The notes under the pieces: model-generated
Databases searched by the model: none
What the model saw: only the letters and a program-made list of their open reading frames with translations
What the model was told of the DNA's origin: nothing
Translations under genes and position numbers: made by a program
Part shown: positions 1 through 7,846 of the stretch, one piece after another
Layout of the letters: each line of letters starts with the position of its first letter
Numbering within the stretch: position 1 is the stretch's first letter
Source of the DNA: Agrobacterium vitis
GTDB lineage: Bacteria; Pseudomonadota; Alphaproteobacteria; Rhizobiales; Rhizobiaceae
Assembly: GCF_013426735.1 (NCBI RefSeq)
Contig: NZ_AP023273.1
Location: 372,001 to 436,000 of the forward strand
Length of the DNA: 64,000 bases
Direction of reading: 5' to 3'

Positions 1-721
1 TGAGAAAAGTGACATGCGGTGCGCCATGCACCAGCCGCTTCATCAATTCCATGGAATTGGTCTCGACAACAGGCGTCAATTGGGCCTGGGTTGGTGTCAG
101 GTTTTCAACCACCTCCCGCAGCGACAGGCTCTTGTCAGCCAGCACCAGCGGATAGATCAGACAATCGGCGATCCGCACCGTCTTGCGCACCGCCAACGGA
201 TGGTCCGGCGCAACCACAGCGCCGAGCGGATGCATAAATTCCGCCGCGCGCTGCAAGCGATTATCCTCCGGCAGATTATAGGCCAGTGCCAGATCGGCCG
301 CCCCTGAAGCGACCATGTCGCAAACCGCGGCGCGATCTCCGACCTTGATGCGCAGGCTGACCTGCGGAATATCGGCACGGTAAGCGGCAATGATGTCGGC
401 AAGCCTGCCCGCCGCCAGCGTTGCCATGGTGGCGATCACCACCTCGCCTCGGCTGAGGCCACGCAGGGCCTTGATCTGCACCCGCATCGTGTCATGCGCT
501 TTCAGCGTCTCGCGGATATGGGCAATCAGGATTTCCCCGGAACTGGTCAGCTTCAACCCACGCGACAACCGCTCGAAAATCGGTGCATCCAGTTCCTGCT
601 CCAGGTCAAGGATATAGCGATTGATGGCAGAGGCAGCGACATTCAGTGTCTTTGCCGCCTTGCGGATCGAGCCCTGCCGGGCGACTTCGTCGATATAGCG
701 CAAAGCGCGGCCATGAAGCAT
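1..721 (-). CDS. LysR-family transcriptional regulator, 3' part cut by window edge
   Basis: About 240 codons of a LysR-type regulator are visible; the reading frame runs off the left edge, so the C-terminal end is missing. The first 60 residues hold a winged helix-turn-helix (AARQ-like pattern 'EVARQGSIRKAAKTLNV' followed by 'LEQELDAPIFER'), and the rest reads as the periplasmic-binding-like effector domain. The frame is open upstream to an ATG at 808 that overlaps the oxygenase stop codon (TGATG), but the ATG at 721 gives the usual LysR N-terminus, and an inverted repeat (740-759) lies between the two, so 721 is preferred. It follows the importer/oxygenase genes on the same strand and probably controls them. 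The effector cannot be read from the sequence; a purine is a guess based on the RNA elements upstream. Confidence 0.85.
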   Translation of the reverse strand, partial: MLHGRALRYIDEVARQGSIRKAAKTLNVAASAINRYILDLEQELDAPIFERLSRGLKLTSSGEILIAHIRETLKAHDTMRVQIKALRGLSRGEVVIATMATLAAGRLADIIAAYRADIPQVSLRIKVGDRAAVCDMVASGAADLALAYNLPEDNRLQRAAEFMHPLGAVVAPDHPLAVRKTVRIADCLIYPLVLADKSLSLREVVENLTPTQAQLTPVVETNSMELMKRLVHGAPHVTFL

Positions 722-739
722 CAGCGTTCCCGTCGCAGA

Positions 740-759
740 ACAGGGGCGTTTGCCCCTGT
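740..759 (-). repeat. Inverted repeat between oxygenase and LysR genes
   Basis: Eight-base perfect arms (acaggggc / gcccctgt) with a four-base loop. No T-run follows on the minus strand, so it is not a textbook terminator. It could attenuate read-through into the LysR gene or be a binding site. Confidence 0.4.
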
Positions 760-807
760 CCGCTGTCTGTCTGGCCACGATGGCATCATGGCTCGCCGGG
801 TTCAACA

Positions 808-1797
808 TCATTTCCGGGCGAAGTTGGCGTTGATGCGCTGCGTCAGGTAATCTCCAGCGGTGATCGCCTCATATTTGCCGAGCGGACCCTGCATGACCGC
901 ATCGCGATTGGCCTGGCAGAAGAAGGGAAGCGACAGACGCCGGCCCAGATATTCGCCTGGACGCGGCATGCGGACGCGGTGAAGCGTCGATTGTAGCTGA
1001 TCATCAGACCAGCGCATCAGCATGTCACCGATATTGCAGGTGATGTAGCCATTTTTCGGCGGTACATCTGTCCACTCGCCGGAGGCCGCATCCTTGCCGG
1101 GGCAGACCTGCAAGCCGCCCTCGCCTTCCTTCTGGTGCAGGATGGTCAGGCAATCGAAATCGGAATGGGCACCAGCCCGCCAGAACTCGAAATCCTCCGG
1201 CTTGGCATGTTCCATCGACATGTAATGGATCAGCCGCTGCGTCGATTGGTACTCACTGGAGGCCGGATCATGCGCCTTGGTGAAGAAGTCCTCGGCAAAA
1301 CCCATCTTCAGGGCAAAGCAGGAGAGAATGCGCATGCCGAGTTCCCAATTCTGCCGCTCGAAGCGCAGCATTTTCTCCTTGAAATCAGGCAGTTCTTCTT
1401 CACTCGGCCACAGTCCGCCCATCATCGGGCGGGTAATCTGATAACTTTCCTTGTTATCCGGCGTGCCGGTGGAAGGACGCACCTGCGCCTTGAATTCCCA
1501 TCCGGCATTGGTTCCCTTGGGCATCGGATACTGGGCTTTGACCTCGGCTGGCAATTCAAAGAAGGACCAGGCGGTCTCAAAAGCCGCGTCGATATCCTGC
1601 TGCGGGATACCGTGGTTATAGACCTGGAAAAACCCGATACCAACCGAGGCCTCCCACAATTGATCGGCGATCTCAGCCTTGCGATTGTCGAAATCGGCGA
1701 GATCAATGACAGGCACATCGCGCTCGACGGTCTTGCCGACGCCGCCAATGGTGGTTTCCTTGTTCAATTCGGCAAGGCTGTAGCTTTGCATGGTCAT
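808..1797 (-). CDS. Isopenicillin N synthase-family Fe(II)/2-oxoglutarate-type oxygenase
   Basis: A 329-residue soluble oxygenase. The N-terminal DIOX_N region (about residues 28-130, 'VPVIDLADF', 'GFFQVYNHGIP') and the C-terminal jelly roll are typical of the plant-type/IPNS 2OG-Fe(II) family. The iron ligands are visible as H211-x-D213 ('AHSDFD') and H273 ('TLHRVR'), with the co-substrate-binding RLS at 287-289. The start is the ATG at 1797, seven bases after AAGGAGA; an open frame continues to 1854 but lacks a better start. It belongs to the importer operon, separated from the permease by a hairpin and a riboswitch-like element. Sequence alone does not give the substrate. If the RNA is a xanthine/urate sensor, oxidation of an imported purine is the natural hypothesis. 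Not a TauD-family enzyme. Confidence 0.88.
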   Translation of the reverse strand: MTMQSYSLAELNKETTIGGVGKTVERDVPVIDLADFDNRKAEIADQLWEASVGIGFFQVYNHGIPQQDIDAAFETAWSFFELPAEVKAQYPMPKGTNAGWEFKAQVRPSTGTPDNKESYQITRPMMGGLWPSEEELPDFKEKMLRFERQNWELGMRILSCFALKMGFAEDFFTKAHDPASSEYQSTQRLIHYMSMEHAKPEDFEFWRAGAHSDFDCLTILHQKEGEGGLQVCPGKDAASGEWTDVPPKNGYITCNIGDMLMRWSDDQLQSTLHRVRMPRPGEYLGRRLSLPFFCQANRDAVMQGPLGKYEAITAGDYLTQRINANFARK

Positions 1798-1836
1798 GGC
1801 AGTCTCCTTGAGGTTGGGCCGGATACCGGCCGTTGA

Positions 1837-1873
1837 GGAGCAATGTCCGGGCATGCCCGACTGCTTCTACTCC
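1837..1873 (-). promoter_or_regulatory. Riboswitch-like RNA element, copy B (NMT1-motif/xanthine-I candidate)
   Basis: On the minus strand: a four-base stem GGAG/CUCC, then an asymmetric internal loop (UAGAAGCA on the 5' side, AUUG on the 3' side), a GUC/GAC stem, and an apical hairpin GGGC-AU-GCCC. Copy A at 4670-4711 keeps the internal-loop bases but changes both stems compensatorily. The element ends about 40 bases before the oxygenase ATG. The CUCCU at its 3' edge (1836-1840) is complementary to the AGGAG ribosome-binding site (1804-1808), so folding of the element could free the site. The class assignment is from memory of the motif's gene context and architecture, not from a covariance search. 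Confidence 0.6.
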
Positions 1874-1898
1874 GAAAAGAACGGGGAATTTTCCCCCG
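1874..1898 (-). terminator. Stem-loop with U-rich tail after the permease gene
   Basis: On the minus strand CGGGG-loop-CCCCG is followed by TTCTTTT, directly upstream of RNA element copy B. It looks like a weak intrinsic terminator or attenuator between permease and oxygenase genes. Confidence 0.4.
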
Positions 1899-1908
1899 GC
1901 AAAAGGCT

Positions 1909-2772
1909 TCAGCTGTTCTTCGGCAGGCTCCAGGGAAACAATAGTTTCTGTACGAGCAGCACCGCCTGAAACAGAATGAGCGACAGCGCCGCCAGCACGA
2001 ACAATCCGGCCCAGGCCTGGGGCAGTTTGAACAGCGATGTCGAAAACTGGATGAAATAGCCGACACCCGCTTCGGACGCGCAGAATTCCGCAACCACCGC
2101 CCCGATGACCGCCAGCGTGATCGAGATTTTCAGCGCCGAGAAGATGTAAGGCACGGCAAAGGGCAGCCTGATCTGGGTGATTTCCCGAAAGGCGGGTGCC
2201 CGCAAGCTTCTGGAAAGCTCGATCAATTCCGGCGGTGTCGCGGCAAGCCCGGTCGCCGTCGAGACGACCAGCGGAAAGAAGGTGATGAGACAGGTGATCA
2301 CCACCCGTGGCGCATCGCCCGCCCCCAGCACGACGATGATGATCGGTGCCACCGCCACAACCGGCGTTGACTGAATAACCACCAATAGCGGGTAGAGCGT
2401 CTTTGACAGAAGCGGTGAGCGCATCATGACGATGGCCAGCGGAATGGCGATGGCAATCGACAAGACATAGCCGATCATCGCCACCCGCAGCGTCGCCCAC
2501 AGATGCAGGCCCCAGCGGTCGATTCCGATGGACGAAAACGCATTGAAAATCGAGGACGGCGATGGCAGCAGATAGGACGGAACAGCAAATAGCCGCACGG
2601 CCAATTCCCAAAACAGAATAACACCCACCAGCGAGACAAGGGCTGCAAGGCCCGGCAGGCCCATGAGCTTGGAGACAGTACTGCGCAACAGCAGACGTTG
2701 GCGAGTTCCAGCCACCGGCTCAGGCCGCCTGTCGCTTGAGGAGGAGGTCGCGGAGATAAGCGGTAAGGTCAT
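1909..2772 (-). CDS. ABC transporter permease, SsuC/TauC/ThiX type
   Basis: A 287-residue BPD_transp_1 inner-membrane permease with about six membrane segments, beginning near residue 37 ('LVGVILFWELAVRLF'). The cytoplasmic EAA-type loop is recognisable as 'ELIELSRSLRAPAFREITQIRLPFAVP', broken here by context, which contacts the ATPase. The family imports nitrate, sulfonates, pyrimidines and similar small molecules. The start chosen is the ATG at 2772, which overlaps the end of the ATPase gene by 53 bases; an upstream in-frame start at 2829 would only add a non-homologous tail. It forms the membrane channel for the neighbouring ATPase (2720-3493) and binding protein (3499-4488), and is presumably a homodimer as in related systems. 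Confidence 0.88.
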   Translation of the reverse strand: MTLPLISATSSSSDRRPEPVAGTRQRLLLRSTVSKLMGLPGLAALVSLVGVILFWELAVRLFAVPSYLLPSPSSIFNAFSSIGIDRWGLHLWATLRVAMIGYVLSIAIAIPLAIVMMRSPLLSKTLYPLLVVIQSTPVVAVAPIIIVVLGAGDAPRVVITCLITFFPLVVSTATGLAATPPELIELSRSLRAPAFREITQIRLPFAVPYIFSALKISITLAVIGAVVAEFCASEAGVGYFIQFSTSLFKLPQAWAGLFVLAALSLILFQAVLLVQKLLFPWSLPKNS

Positions 2773-3493
2773 GAATGGCTCTCTCGTTGGCTGTTTCGGG
2801 ACCACGCGGACGGCCGACTGGCACGGCAATATCGGTCAGCACCGTGCCGGGACGGCCAGTCATCACCAGCACGCGGTCGGCCAGTAGTGCCGCCTCGTTG
2901 ACGGAATGGGTGATGAACACCACCGTCTTTGGACGTTCGGTGAAAATTCGCAGCAGATCAAAGCCCATCACCTCGCGGGTCAGCGCATCGAGCGCCGAAA
3001 ACGGCTCGTCCATCAAAAGGATATCCGGGTCCATCAGCAAGGCCCGCGCAATACCAACCCGTTGCTGCATGCCGCCGGACAATTCATCTGGAAGCCGGGA
3101 GGCAAAGCCCCCCAGGCCGACCATCCGCAACAACTCGCCTGCCCGCTGCCGCTCCTCGGCGCTCACCCTGCCGCGCTTGTGGCGGGCCGGAAACAGCACA
3201 TTGTCCTCGACTGTCGCCCAGGGCAGCAGTGTCGGCTTCTGGAAAACGATGCCGATATCGTCGCGTGGTTCGGTCACCGGATGACCGAACACCTGGAGCG
3301 AACCGCTGCTGGGCGCTAAAAGCCCGGCGATCATCCGCAGCAAAGTGGACTTGCCGCAACCGGAGGGGCCAAGAATGGCTAGGAATTCGTGCCGCGCCAC
3401 CTCGAAGCTGACATCGCGCAGCGCTTCCGTTTGTCCTGAGCGGGTCGAAAAGACCTGACCAAGCCGGTCAAAGCGGATTGCGGGTATCGTCAT
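2720..3493 (-). CDS. ABC transporter ATP-binding protein, SsuB/TauB type
   Basis: A 257-residue nucleotide-binding subunit. Walker A 'GPSGCGKST' (about residues 41-49), Q-loop 'VFQKPTLLPW', signature 'LSGGMQQR', Walker B 'ILLMDEPFSALD' and the H-loop 'VVFITHSVNEA' are all present, so it should be active. The start is the ATG at 3493, eight bases after GGAG; a GTG at 3502 also lies in frame but overlaps the stop codon of the binding-protein gene. Length and motifs match the nitrate/sulfonate/taurine-type ATPases. It powers the permease encoded immediately downstream. Confidence 0.9.
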   Translation of the reverse strand: MTIPAIRFDRLGQVFSTRSGQTEALRDVSFEVARHEFLAILGPSGCGKSTLLRMIAGLLAPSSGSLQVFGHPVTEPRDDIGIVFQKPTLLPWATVEDNVLFPARHKRGRVSAEERQRAGELLRMVGLGGFASRLPDELSGGMQQRVGIARALLMDPDILLMDEPFSALDALTREVMGFDLLRIFTERPKTVVFITHSVNEAALLADRVLVMTGRPGTVLTDIAVPVGRPRGPETANERAIHDLTAYLRDLLLKRQAA

Positions 3494-3498
3494 GCTCT

Positions 3499-4488
3499 TC
3501 ACTCCGTTGGAATGAAGCTGCGGTTGACCACAGTTTCCGGGTCAAGCTTGGCCGGATCAATGGCTTGGGCGGCGGCAACCCGGCGCCAGGTTTCCGTCAG
3601 GCGCTTGGGCTCGAACACGCCCAAGCCATCCTTGTCCGTGACCTCGTTGAAGATCAGCGGCAGCGTGTCATTGATCGATCCCTTGACGTCTTCCGACCCC
3701 AGTTCCGGCACGACACTGGTGACGGAGGTGACGGCGGCATCAGGATTGGCGCGGGTGAATTGCACCGACTTCTTGTAGGCGTCGATGAAACGTTTGGCGA
3801 CATCCGGGCGCTTGGCAAGGAAATCCTCGCTGGCGATCAAAGAGGCCGAATAAAGCTCCAGCCCGGCAGCCGACCACGGCAGCGCGACGATTTCCTTGCC
3901 CGCTTGGCGGGCCTGATTGGAATAGCGGGTGAAATCCGTCATCCAGGCAATGATCCCATCAGCATTGCCGGTCATCAGCATCGGACCGAGCGCGCCGGGA
4001 TCGGCCTTGATCAGCTTGATCGCGGACGGATCGATGGACTGGTCCTTCAACACCAGCGGCAGATAGACATTGGACGAGGTAAACGGCGATGTGGCAATGG
4101 TCTTGCCCTTGACGTCGGCAACACTGGCGATAGAGCCACCCTTGATGACATAGAAGGCGTGCGGTCCCTTGTTGAACACCGACAGAACGCCAACAACCTT
4201 CACGCCTTCATTGGCACGGGCTGCCATTAAGGCGCCGATATCCGAAACACCAATATCGGAAGACCCCGCCGCCAGTTTCGAAATCGCCTCGGTCGAGCCT
4301 CGGCCAGAGGCAATGGTGACATCCAGCCCCGCGTCTCGACAGAAGCCCTGATGAATACAGACATAAATCGGCGCCTTGTCGCCACCCGGCAGCCAGTCCA
4401 GCTGAAACGTAACCTTGTCGGCGGCAAGGGCAGTCCCGGAGAAAAGGCCAAGAGTGAACAGCGTGGACGCAAGCTTACGACGAAACAT
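3499..4488 (-). CDS. ABC transporter substrate-binding protein, NMT1/THI5-like
   Basis: A 329-residue exported binding protein. A signal peptide is clear (basic start, hydrophobic core, cleavage near 'GTALA-ADK' at about residue 23). The mature protein starts with the NMT1/THI5-like signature 'FQLDWLPGGDKAPIYV', the family that binds pyrimidines, sulfonates, nitrate and other small compounds. The start is the ATG at 4488, nine bases after GGAG; an in-frame TTG at 4503 is less likely. It is the first gene of the operon and has a long leader that carries RNA element copy A. Its ligand is not determinable by eye; the riboswitch context would suggest an oxidised purine such as xanthine. Confidence 0.88.
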   Translation of the reverse strand: MFRRKLASTLFTLGLFSGTALAADKVTFQLDWLPGGDKAPIYVCIHQGFCRDAGLDVTIASGRGSTEAISKLAAGSSDIGVSDIGALMAARANEGVKVVGVLSVFNKGPHAFYVIKGGSIASVADVKGKTIATSPFTSSNVYLPLVLKDQSIDPSAIKLIKADPGALGPMLMTGNADGIIAWMTDFTRYSNQARQAGKEIVALPWSAAGLELYSASLIASEDFLAKRPDVAKRFIDAYKKSVQFTRANPDAAVTSVTSVVPELGSEDVKGSINDTLPLIFNEVTDKDGLGVFEPKRLTETWRRVAAAQAIDPAKLDPETVVNRSFIPTE

Positions 4489-4643
4489 GGGACATTTCTC
4501 CAAGGCTCAGTGTTCGATTTTCAAGGACGGCAGACAGGGGGAAGCATTGAACATGGCGGACGTGCGATGGCGCGCCCCGCGTCCAAAAGACAGGGTTGTG
4601 ACGGTGGATTTTCGACAATTGATGACAAGAACAGCGACATGGA

Positions 4644-4680
4644 GGCATCTCTTCGACAGGGTTCACCGTCGAGCAATGCC
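4644..4680 (-). promoter_or_regulatory. Alternative hairpin overlapping RNA element copy A
   Basis: On the minus strand GGCAU-UG-CUCGAC pairs with GUCGA-A-GAG-AUGCC around a short loop. The 5' arm is the 3' strand of the riboswitch-like fold (GGC-AUUG-CUCG), so the two structures are mutually exclusive. This is what an expression platform would look like, although no U-run follows. Confidence 0.45.
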
Positions 4681-4711
4681 CAGAGCCTCAGGCTCAGACC
4701 GCTTCTACTCG
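4670..4711 (-). promoter_or_regulatory. Riboswitch-like RNA element, copy A (NMT1-motif/xanthine-I candidate)
   Basis: On the minus strand: stem CGAG/CUCG, conserved internal loop UAGAAGCG opposite AUUG, stem GUC/GGC, apical hairpin GAGCC-UGA-GGCUC. Compared with copy B, the lower stem changes G-C to C-G, the middle stem U-A to U-G, and the apical stem is entirely different in sequence but still pairs, while the internal loop is kept. It precedes an NMT1/THI5-like binding-protein gene, the gene family after which the NMT1 RNA motif (later described as a xanthine/uric-acid riboswitch) was named. A covariance-model search would be needed to confirm the class. Confidence 0.62.
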
Positions 4712-4874
4712 CGTCCAAACCATTTCATGCAAGCACGTATTCTGCAAGAGTTTTAAACAATGCATAAAGCTGCATATAAAATAGGCGAAACCCGCCTGTG
4801 TCGCTGACAGCCTCTCGGTTCGCAGACCCCGATCCTTATATTTCAACAGGCTGCGGCACGAACTTGCCACACGC

Positions 4875-4897
4875 GAAAAACCGGCATCGGTCAAAAA
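4875..4897 (-). terminator. Weak terminator-like hairpin after the sugar ABC operon
   Basis: ACCG-loop-CGGT flanked by T-runs on the minus strand (TTTTTT before, TTTTT after). The stem is only four base pairs, so this is tentative. It lies about 45 bases past the stop of the last gene of the sugar operon. Confidence 0.3.
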
Positions 4898-4941
4898 ATA
4901 AGCGCTCTAATAAATAGAACACAACAAGCGGAAAATTCTTA

Positions 4942-6039
4942 TCACACGCCCTCGAAATCCAGCCGCAAACCGGTCTGCGCATCATAAAGATGCACGGTCT
5001 GCGGATCGATCCGGACACCCAGCCGGTCGCCGGAGCGCAGGCCGCGCCCGCCCGAAACGACAATGGTTAATTCCGGCTCGGTTCTGGTCGTCACATAGGT
5101 TGACGATCCCGTCGATTCGACCAGCGCCACCTCGACGTCGAAAGCCCCTTCGCCAGGAGCCGTCAGCGACAGGTGTTCCGGCCGGAGGCCAAGCGTTAGT
5201 GGCTGGCCTGGCGCAAGGCCATCAGTCATTCCGGCGGCAAATGTCAGAATCTCCGCCTTCCCAACGAAATCAAGTTCCAGACCAAGCCCATCCGGCGAGA
5301 CCCGCGCAGGAATGAAATTCATCGCCGGGGAACCGATGAAACCGGCAACGAAGCGGTTTGCAGGCCGGTCGTAAAGGTCCAGAGGACGCCCCTGCTGCTC
5401 GATCACGCCGTCGCGCATCACCACGACATGATCGGCCATGGTCATCGCCTCGACCTGATCGTGGGTGACATAGACAGAGGTGGCCTTCAACCGGTCATGC
5501 AGCAACCGGATCTCCTTGCGCATATGCACTCGGAGGGAGGCGTCGAGATTGGACAGCGGCTCATCGAACAGGAAGGCCTTGGGATTGCGGATGATCGCCC
5601 GGCTCATGGCAACGCGCTGGCGCTGACCGCCGGACAATTCACGCGGATAGCGTTTCAACAGCGGCATCAGCCCTGTTGTTGTCGCCACCGCCTCGGCGGC
5701 CTGGCGCGCCTCCGCCTTGCCCACCCCCTTGATGCGCAGGCTATAGGTCAGATTTTCCTCAACCGTCATATGCGGATAGAGCGCGTAGGACTGGAACACC
5801 ATGGCAATGTCGCGCTTGCGCGGCGGCACATTGGTCATCAGGTTTCCAGCAATCTTCATTTCACCGGCGGAAATCTTTTCCAATCCGGCCAGTGACCGCA
5901 ACAGTGTGGACTTGCCGCAGCCGGATGGGCCGACCAGGGCGACGAAACTGCCCTTTTCGATGGCGAGATTGATGTTCTTCAGGGCATGGAAAGCGCCATA
6001 ATGCTTGTTGACGCCGTTCAATTCGATCTGGATGGTCAT
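4942..6039 (-). CDS. Sugar ABC transporter ATP-binding protein, MalK/UgpC (CUT1) type
   Basis: A 365-residue ATPase with an N-terminal nucleotide-binding domain (Walker A 'GPSGCGKST', signature 'LSGGQRQR', Walker B 'AFLFDEPLSNLDASLR', 'VYVTHDQVEAM') and a C-terminal MalK-type OB/TOBE regulatory domain (about residues 240-365, 'LTLGLRPEHLSL'). The start is the ATG at 6039, which overlaps the stop of the upstream permease gene (ATGA); an upstream extension to 6147 in the same frame is not homologous. It is the last gene of the operon and energises the two permeases before it. Confidence 0.92.
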   Translation of the reverse strand: MTIQIELNGVNKHYGAFHALKNINLAIEKGSFVALVGPSGCGKSTLLRSLAGLEKISAGEMKIAGNLMTNVPPRKRDIAMVFQSYALYPHMTVEENLTYSLRIKGVGKAEARQAAEAVATTTGLMPLLKRYPRELSGGQRQRVAMSRAIIRNPKAFLFDEPLSNLDASLRVHMRKEIRLLHDRLKATSVYVTHDQVEAMTMADHVVVMRDGVIEQQGRPLDLYDRPANRFVAGFIGSPAMNFIPARVSPDGLGLELDFVGKAEILTFAAGMTDGLAPGQPLTLGLRPEHLSLTAPGEGAFDVEVALVESTGSSTYVTTRTEPELTIVVSGGRGLRSGDRLGVRIDPQTVHLYDAQTGLRLDFEGV

Positions 6040-6863
6040 TTCAGGGCTCCCGAAGTGAGGCCGGAGACGATGCGGCGCTGTAAAAGAACGAAAATGGCGA
6101 GGATCGGCGTCACATAGATCGAGGCATAGGCCATGATCCCGTTCCATTCATTGGTATTGGGGCCCATGAAACTGTTCAGCCCGACGCTGGCCGGTTGCAG
6201 GTCCACCGATTGGATCATTGATTTGGAATAGACGAATTCCCCAAAGGCCTGCATGAAGATCAGGATGGCGCTGACGAGAATACCATTGCGGGCCAGCGGA
6301 AGGACGATGCTGAAAAACGCCCCGATCCGCGAATTGCCATCGACCATGGCTGCTTCCTCCAGCTCGATCGGCACCGTCATGAAGCTGGAACGCACCAGAA
6401 CCACGAAGAACGGCATGCTTTTCGCCGCCACCGCCAGCATCACGGCAAAGCGCGGCGTGTTCAGCAGGCCAAGCTGCGAAAAGCCGACGAAAATCGGGGT
6501 AATCATCAGCGAGGCCGGTAGAACCTGGAGCATCAGGATCAGGAACAGCCCGGCATCGACCCAGCCATTGCGATAGCGTGCCAACACATAGGCGCAGCCG
6601 GTGCCGAGAACGCAGATAATGCTGACCGAACCCAGCGCAATCACGGTCGAATTCCACAGATAGCGGCCCATATTGCGGCTTTGCCAGACATCAGCATAGA
6701 CGCCCCATTGCGGATCGTCCGGCCAGAAATGCGGCGGGGTGGCAAACATCGCCGAGCCGGTTTTCAGTGCTGTGACATACATCCAGTAGAGCGGAAAGAG
6801 ATAGATCGCCGCCATGATGAGGGCGATGGCAAGCATCAGGCGGTTACGAACTGTTTCGCTCAT
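6036..6863 (-). CDS. Sugar ABC transporter permease, MalG/UgpE type
   Basis: A 275-residue CUT1-family inner-membrane permease with six predicted membrane segments, the first at about residues 12-30. The EAA loop reads 'ELEEAAMVDGNSRIGAFFSI', the usual contact site for the ATPase. It overlaps the preceding permease gene and the following ATPase gene by four bases each (ATGA), indicating translational coupling. It forms a heterodimeric channel with the MalF-type partner at 6860-7762. Confidence 0.92.
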   Translation of the reverse strand: MSETVRNRLMLAIALIMAAIYLFPLYWMYVTALKTGSAMFATPPHFWPDDPQWGVYADVWQSRNMGRYLWNSTVIALGSVSIICVLGTGCAYVLARYRNGWVDAGLFLILMLQVLPASLMITPIFVGFSQLGLLNTPRFAVMLAVAAKSMPFFVVLVRSSFMTVPIELEEAAMVDGNSRIGAFFSIVLPLARNGILVSAILIFMQAFGEFVYSKSMIQSVDLQPASVGLNSFMGPNTNEWNGIMAYASIYVTPILAIFVLLQRRIVSGLTSGALK

Positions 6864-7762
6864 CCTCGCACCTCATGACGTGTGGAGCGGACATAGACGA
6901 GCGATGCCAGAAGCACGAAGACGGTCATGATCACCGACACGGTCGCACCCTTGGCGAAGTCATATTGCCGGAAAGACAGGTCCCAGGCCCAATATTGCGC
7001 CACATTCGAGGCATTGGCCGGTCCGCCGGAGGTAATGGCGGCAAACAGGTCAAATTGCTGCAAGGTAAAGATCAACCCCAGCGACACCAGCGCACCGATA
7101 GACGAGCGCATCATCGGCAGGGTGATGGTAAAGAACCGTTGGAACACGGTCGCGCCATCCAGTTGCGCCGCTTCATAGAGATCCTTGGGAATGCCTGATA
7201 GCCCGACCGACAGCAGGATCATGTTGAAGGACGTGCCAAGCCAGATATTGGCGATAATCACCGCCCACAGCGCATAAGCCGGATCGGACCGCCAGAAGAT
7301 ATTGGCGCTGATCAGCCCGGTTTCGCGCAGCATATAATTGAACACGCCGAAATCGCCTGAGAGTATCCAGTTCCAAGTCGCGCCGACGACGAGGCCGGGC
7401 ATGATCCATGACACCAGAAACAGACCGCGCAGCCAGGAGGAACCGGGAAATCCCACCCCGAAAAACAGCGCCAGACCAAAGCCCAGAAGGAATTGCCCGG
7501 CAATCGACGCCACGACGAAAATCGCCGTATTGGTGAAAATAGGCAGGGTTTCCGGCTGCGCCATCAGGTCGATATAGTTCTGAAAACCGACAAAGGGACG
7601 GGAGAAGGTTCCAAGGCTGAACATGTCAACCTCCTGAAAGCTCATCACAATATTATAGAGCAGCGGCAGACCCGACATGACCACAAGAAAGGCCAGCGGC
7701 ACCCCGGCAAGACCGAAGTCAAAGCCACGCCCATCGACAATACTCGACATGATCCGTTTCAT
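6860..7762 (-). CDS. Sugar ABC transporter permease, MalF/UgpA type
   Basis: A 300-residue CUT1-family permease with six membrane segments. The EAA loop is 'DLYEAAQLDGATVFQRFFTI'. The start chosen is the ATG at 7762; the frame is open to 7810 but that extension is not family-like, and an ATG at 7750 is also possible. It is the first permease after the binding-protein gene, from which it is separated by 136 bases containing an inverted repeat (7847-7878). Confidence 0.9.
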   Translation of the reverse strand: MKRIMSSIVDGRGFDFGLAGVPLAFLVVMSGLPLLYNIVMSFQEVDMFSLGTFSRPFVGFQNYIDLMAQPETLPIFTNTAIFVVASIAGQFLLGFGLALFFGVGFPGSSWLRGLFLVSWIMPGLVVGATWNWILSGDFGVFNYMLRETGLISANIFWRSDPAYALWAVIIANIWLGTSFNMILLSVGLSGIPKDLYEAAQLDGATVFQRFFTITLPMMRSSIGALVSLGLIFTLQQFDLFAAITSGGPANASNVAQYWAWDLSFRQYDFAKGATVSVIMTVFVLLASLVYVRSTRHEVRG

Positions 7763-7846
7763 GAGACCTATTTCTCCATTCGGAGCGCCGTCCAGGAACC
7801 GCATTCTCACAGGAGAAATGCAGCCCCGGCCGGGAGGAAGGGATAG

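Larger units (their letters stand above)
4489..4941 (-). other. 453-base leader/intergenic region upstream of the NMT1-like operon
   Basis: No gene is visible. It holds, read on the minus strand, a weak terminator-like hairpin for the upstream sugar operon (4875-4897), an AT-rich stretch likely to carry the promoter (about 4740-4790, no convincing -35/-10 pair picked), RNA element copy A (4670-4711), and an alternative hairpin overlapping it (4644-4680), then about 155 bases of leader to the ATG. Confidence 0.6.

Noticed and set aside
4489..4760. TPP riboswitch before the NMT1/THI5-like gene
   Set aside because: NMT1/THI5-like annotation suggests thiamine precursors, but the conserved CUGAGA and GAACCUGAUC-type thi-box elements are not present; the repeated element has a different architecture.
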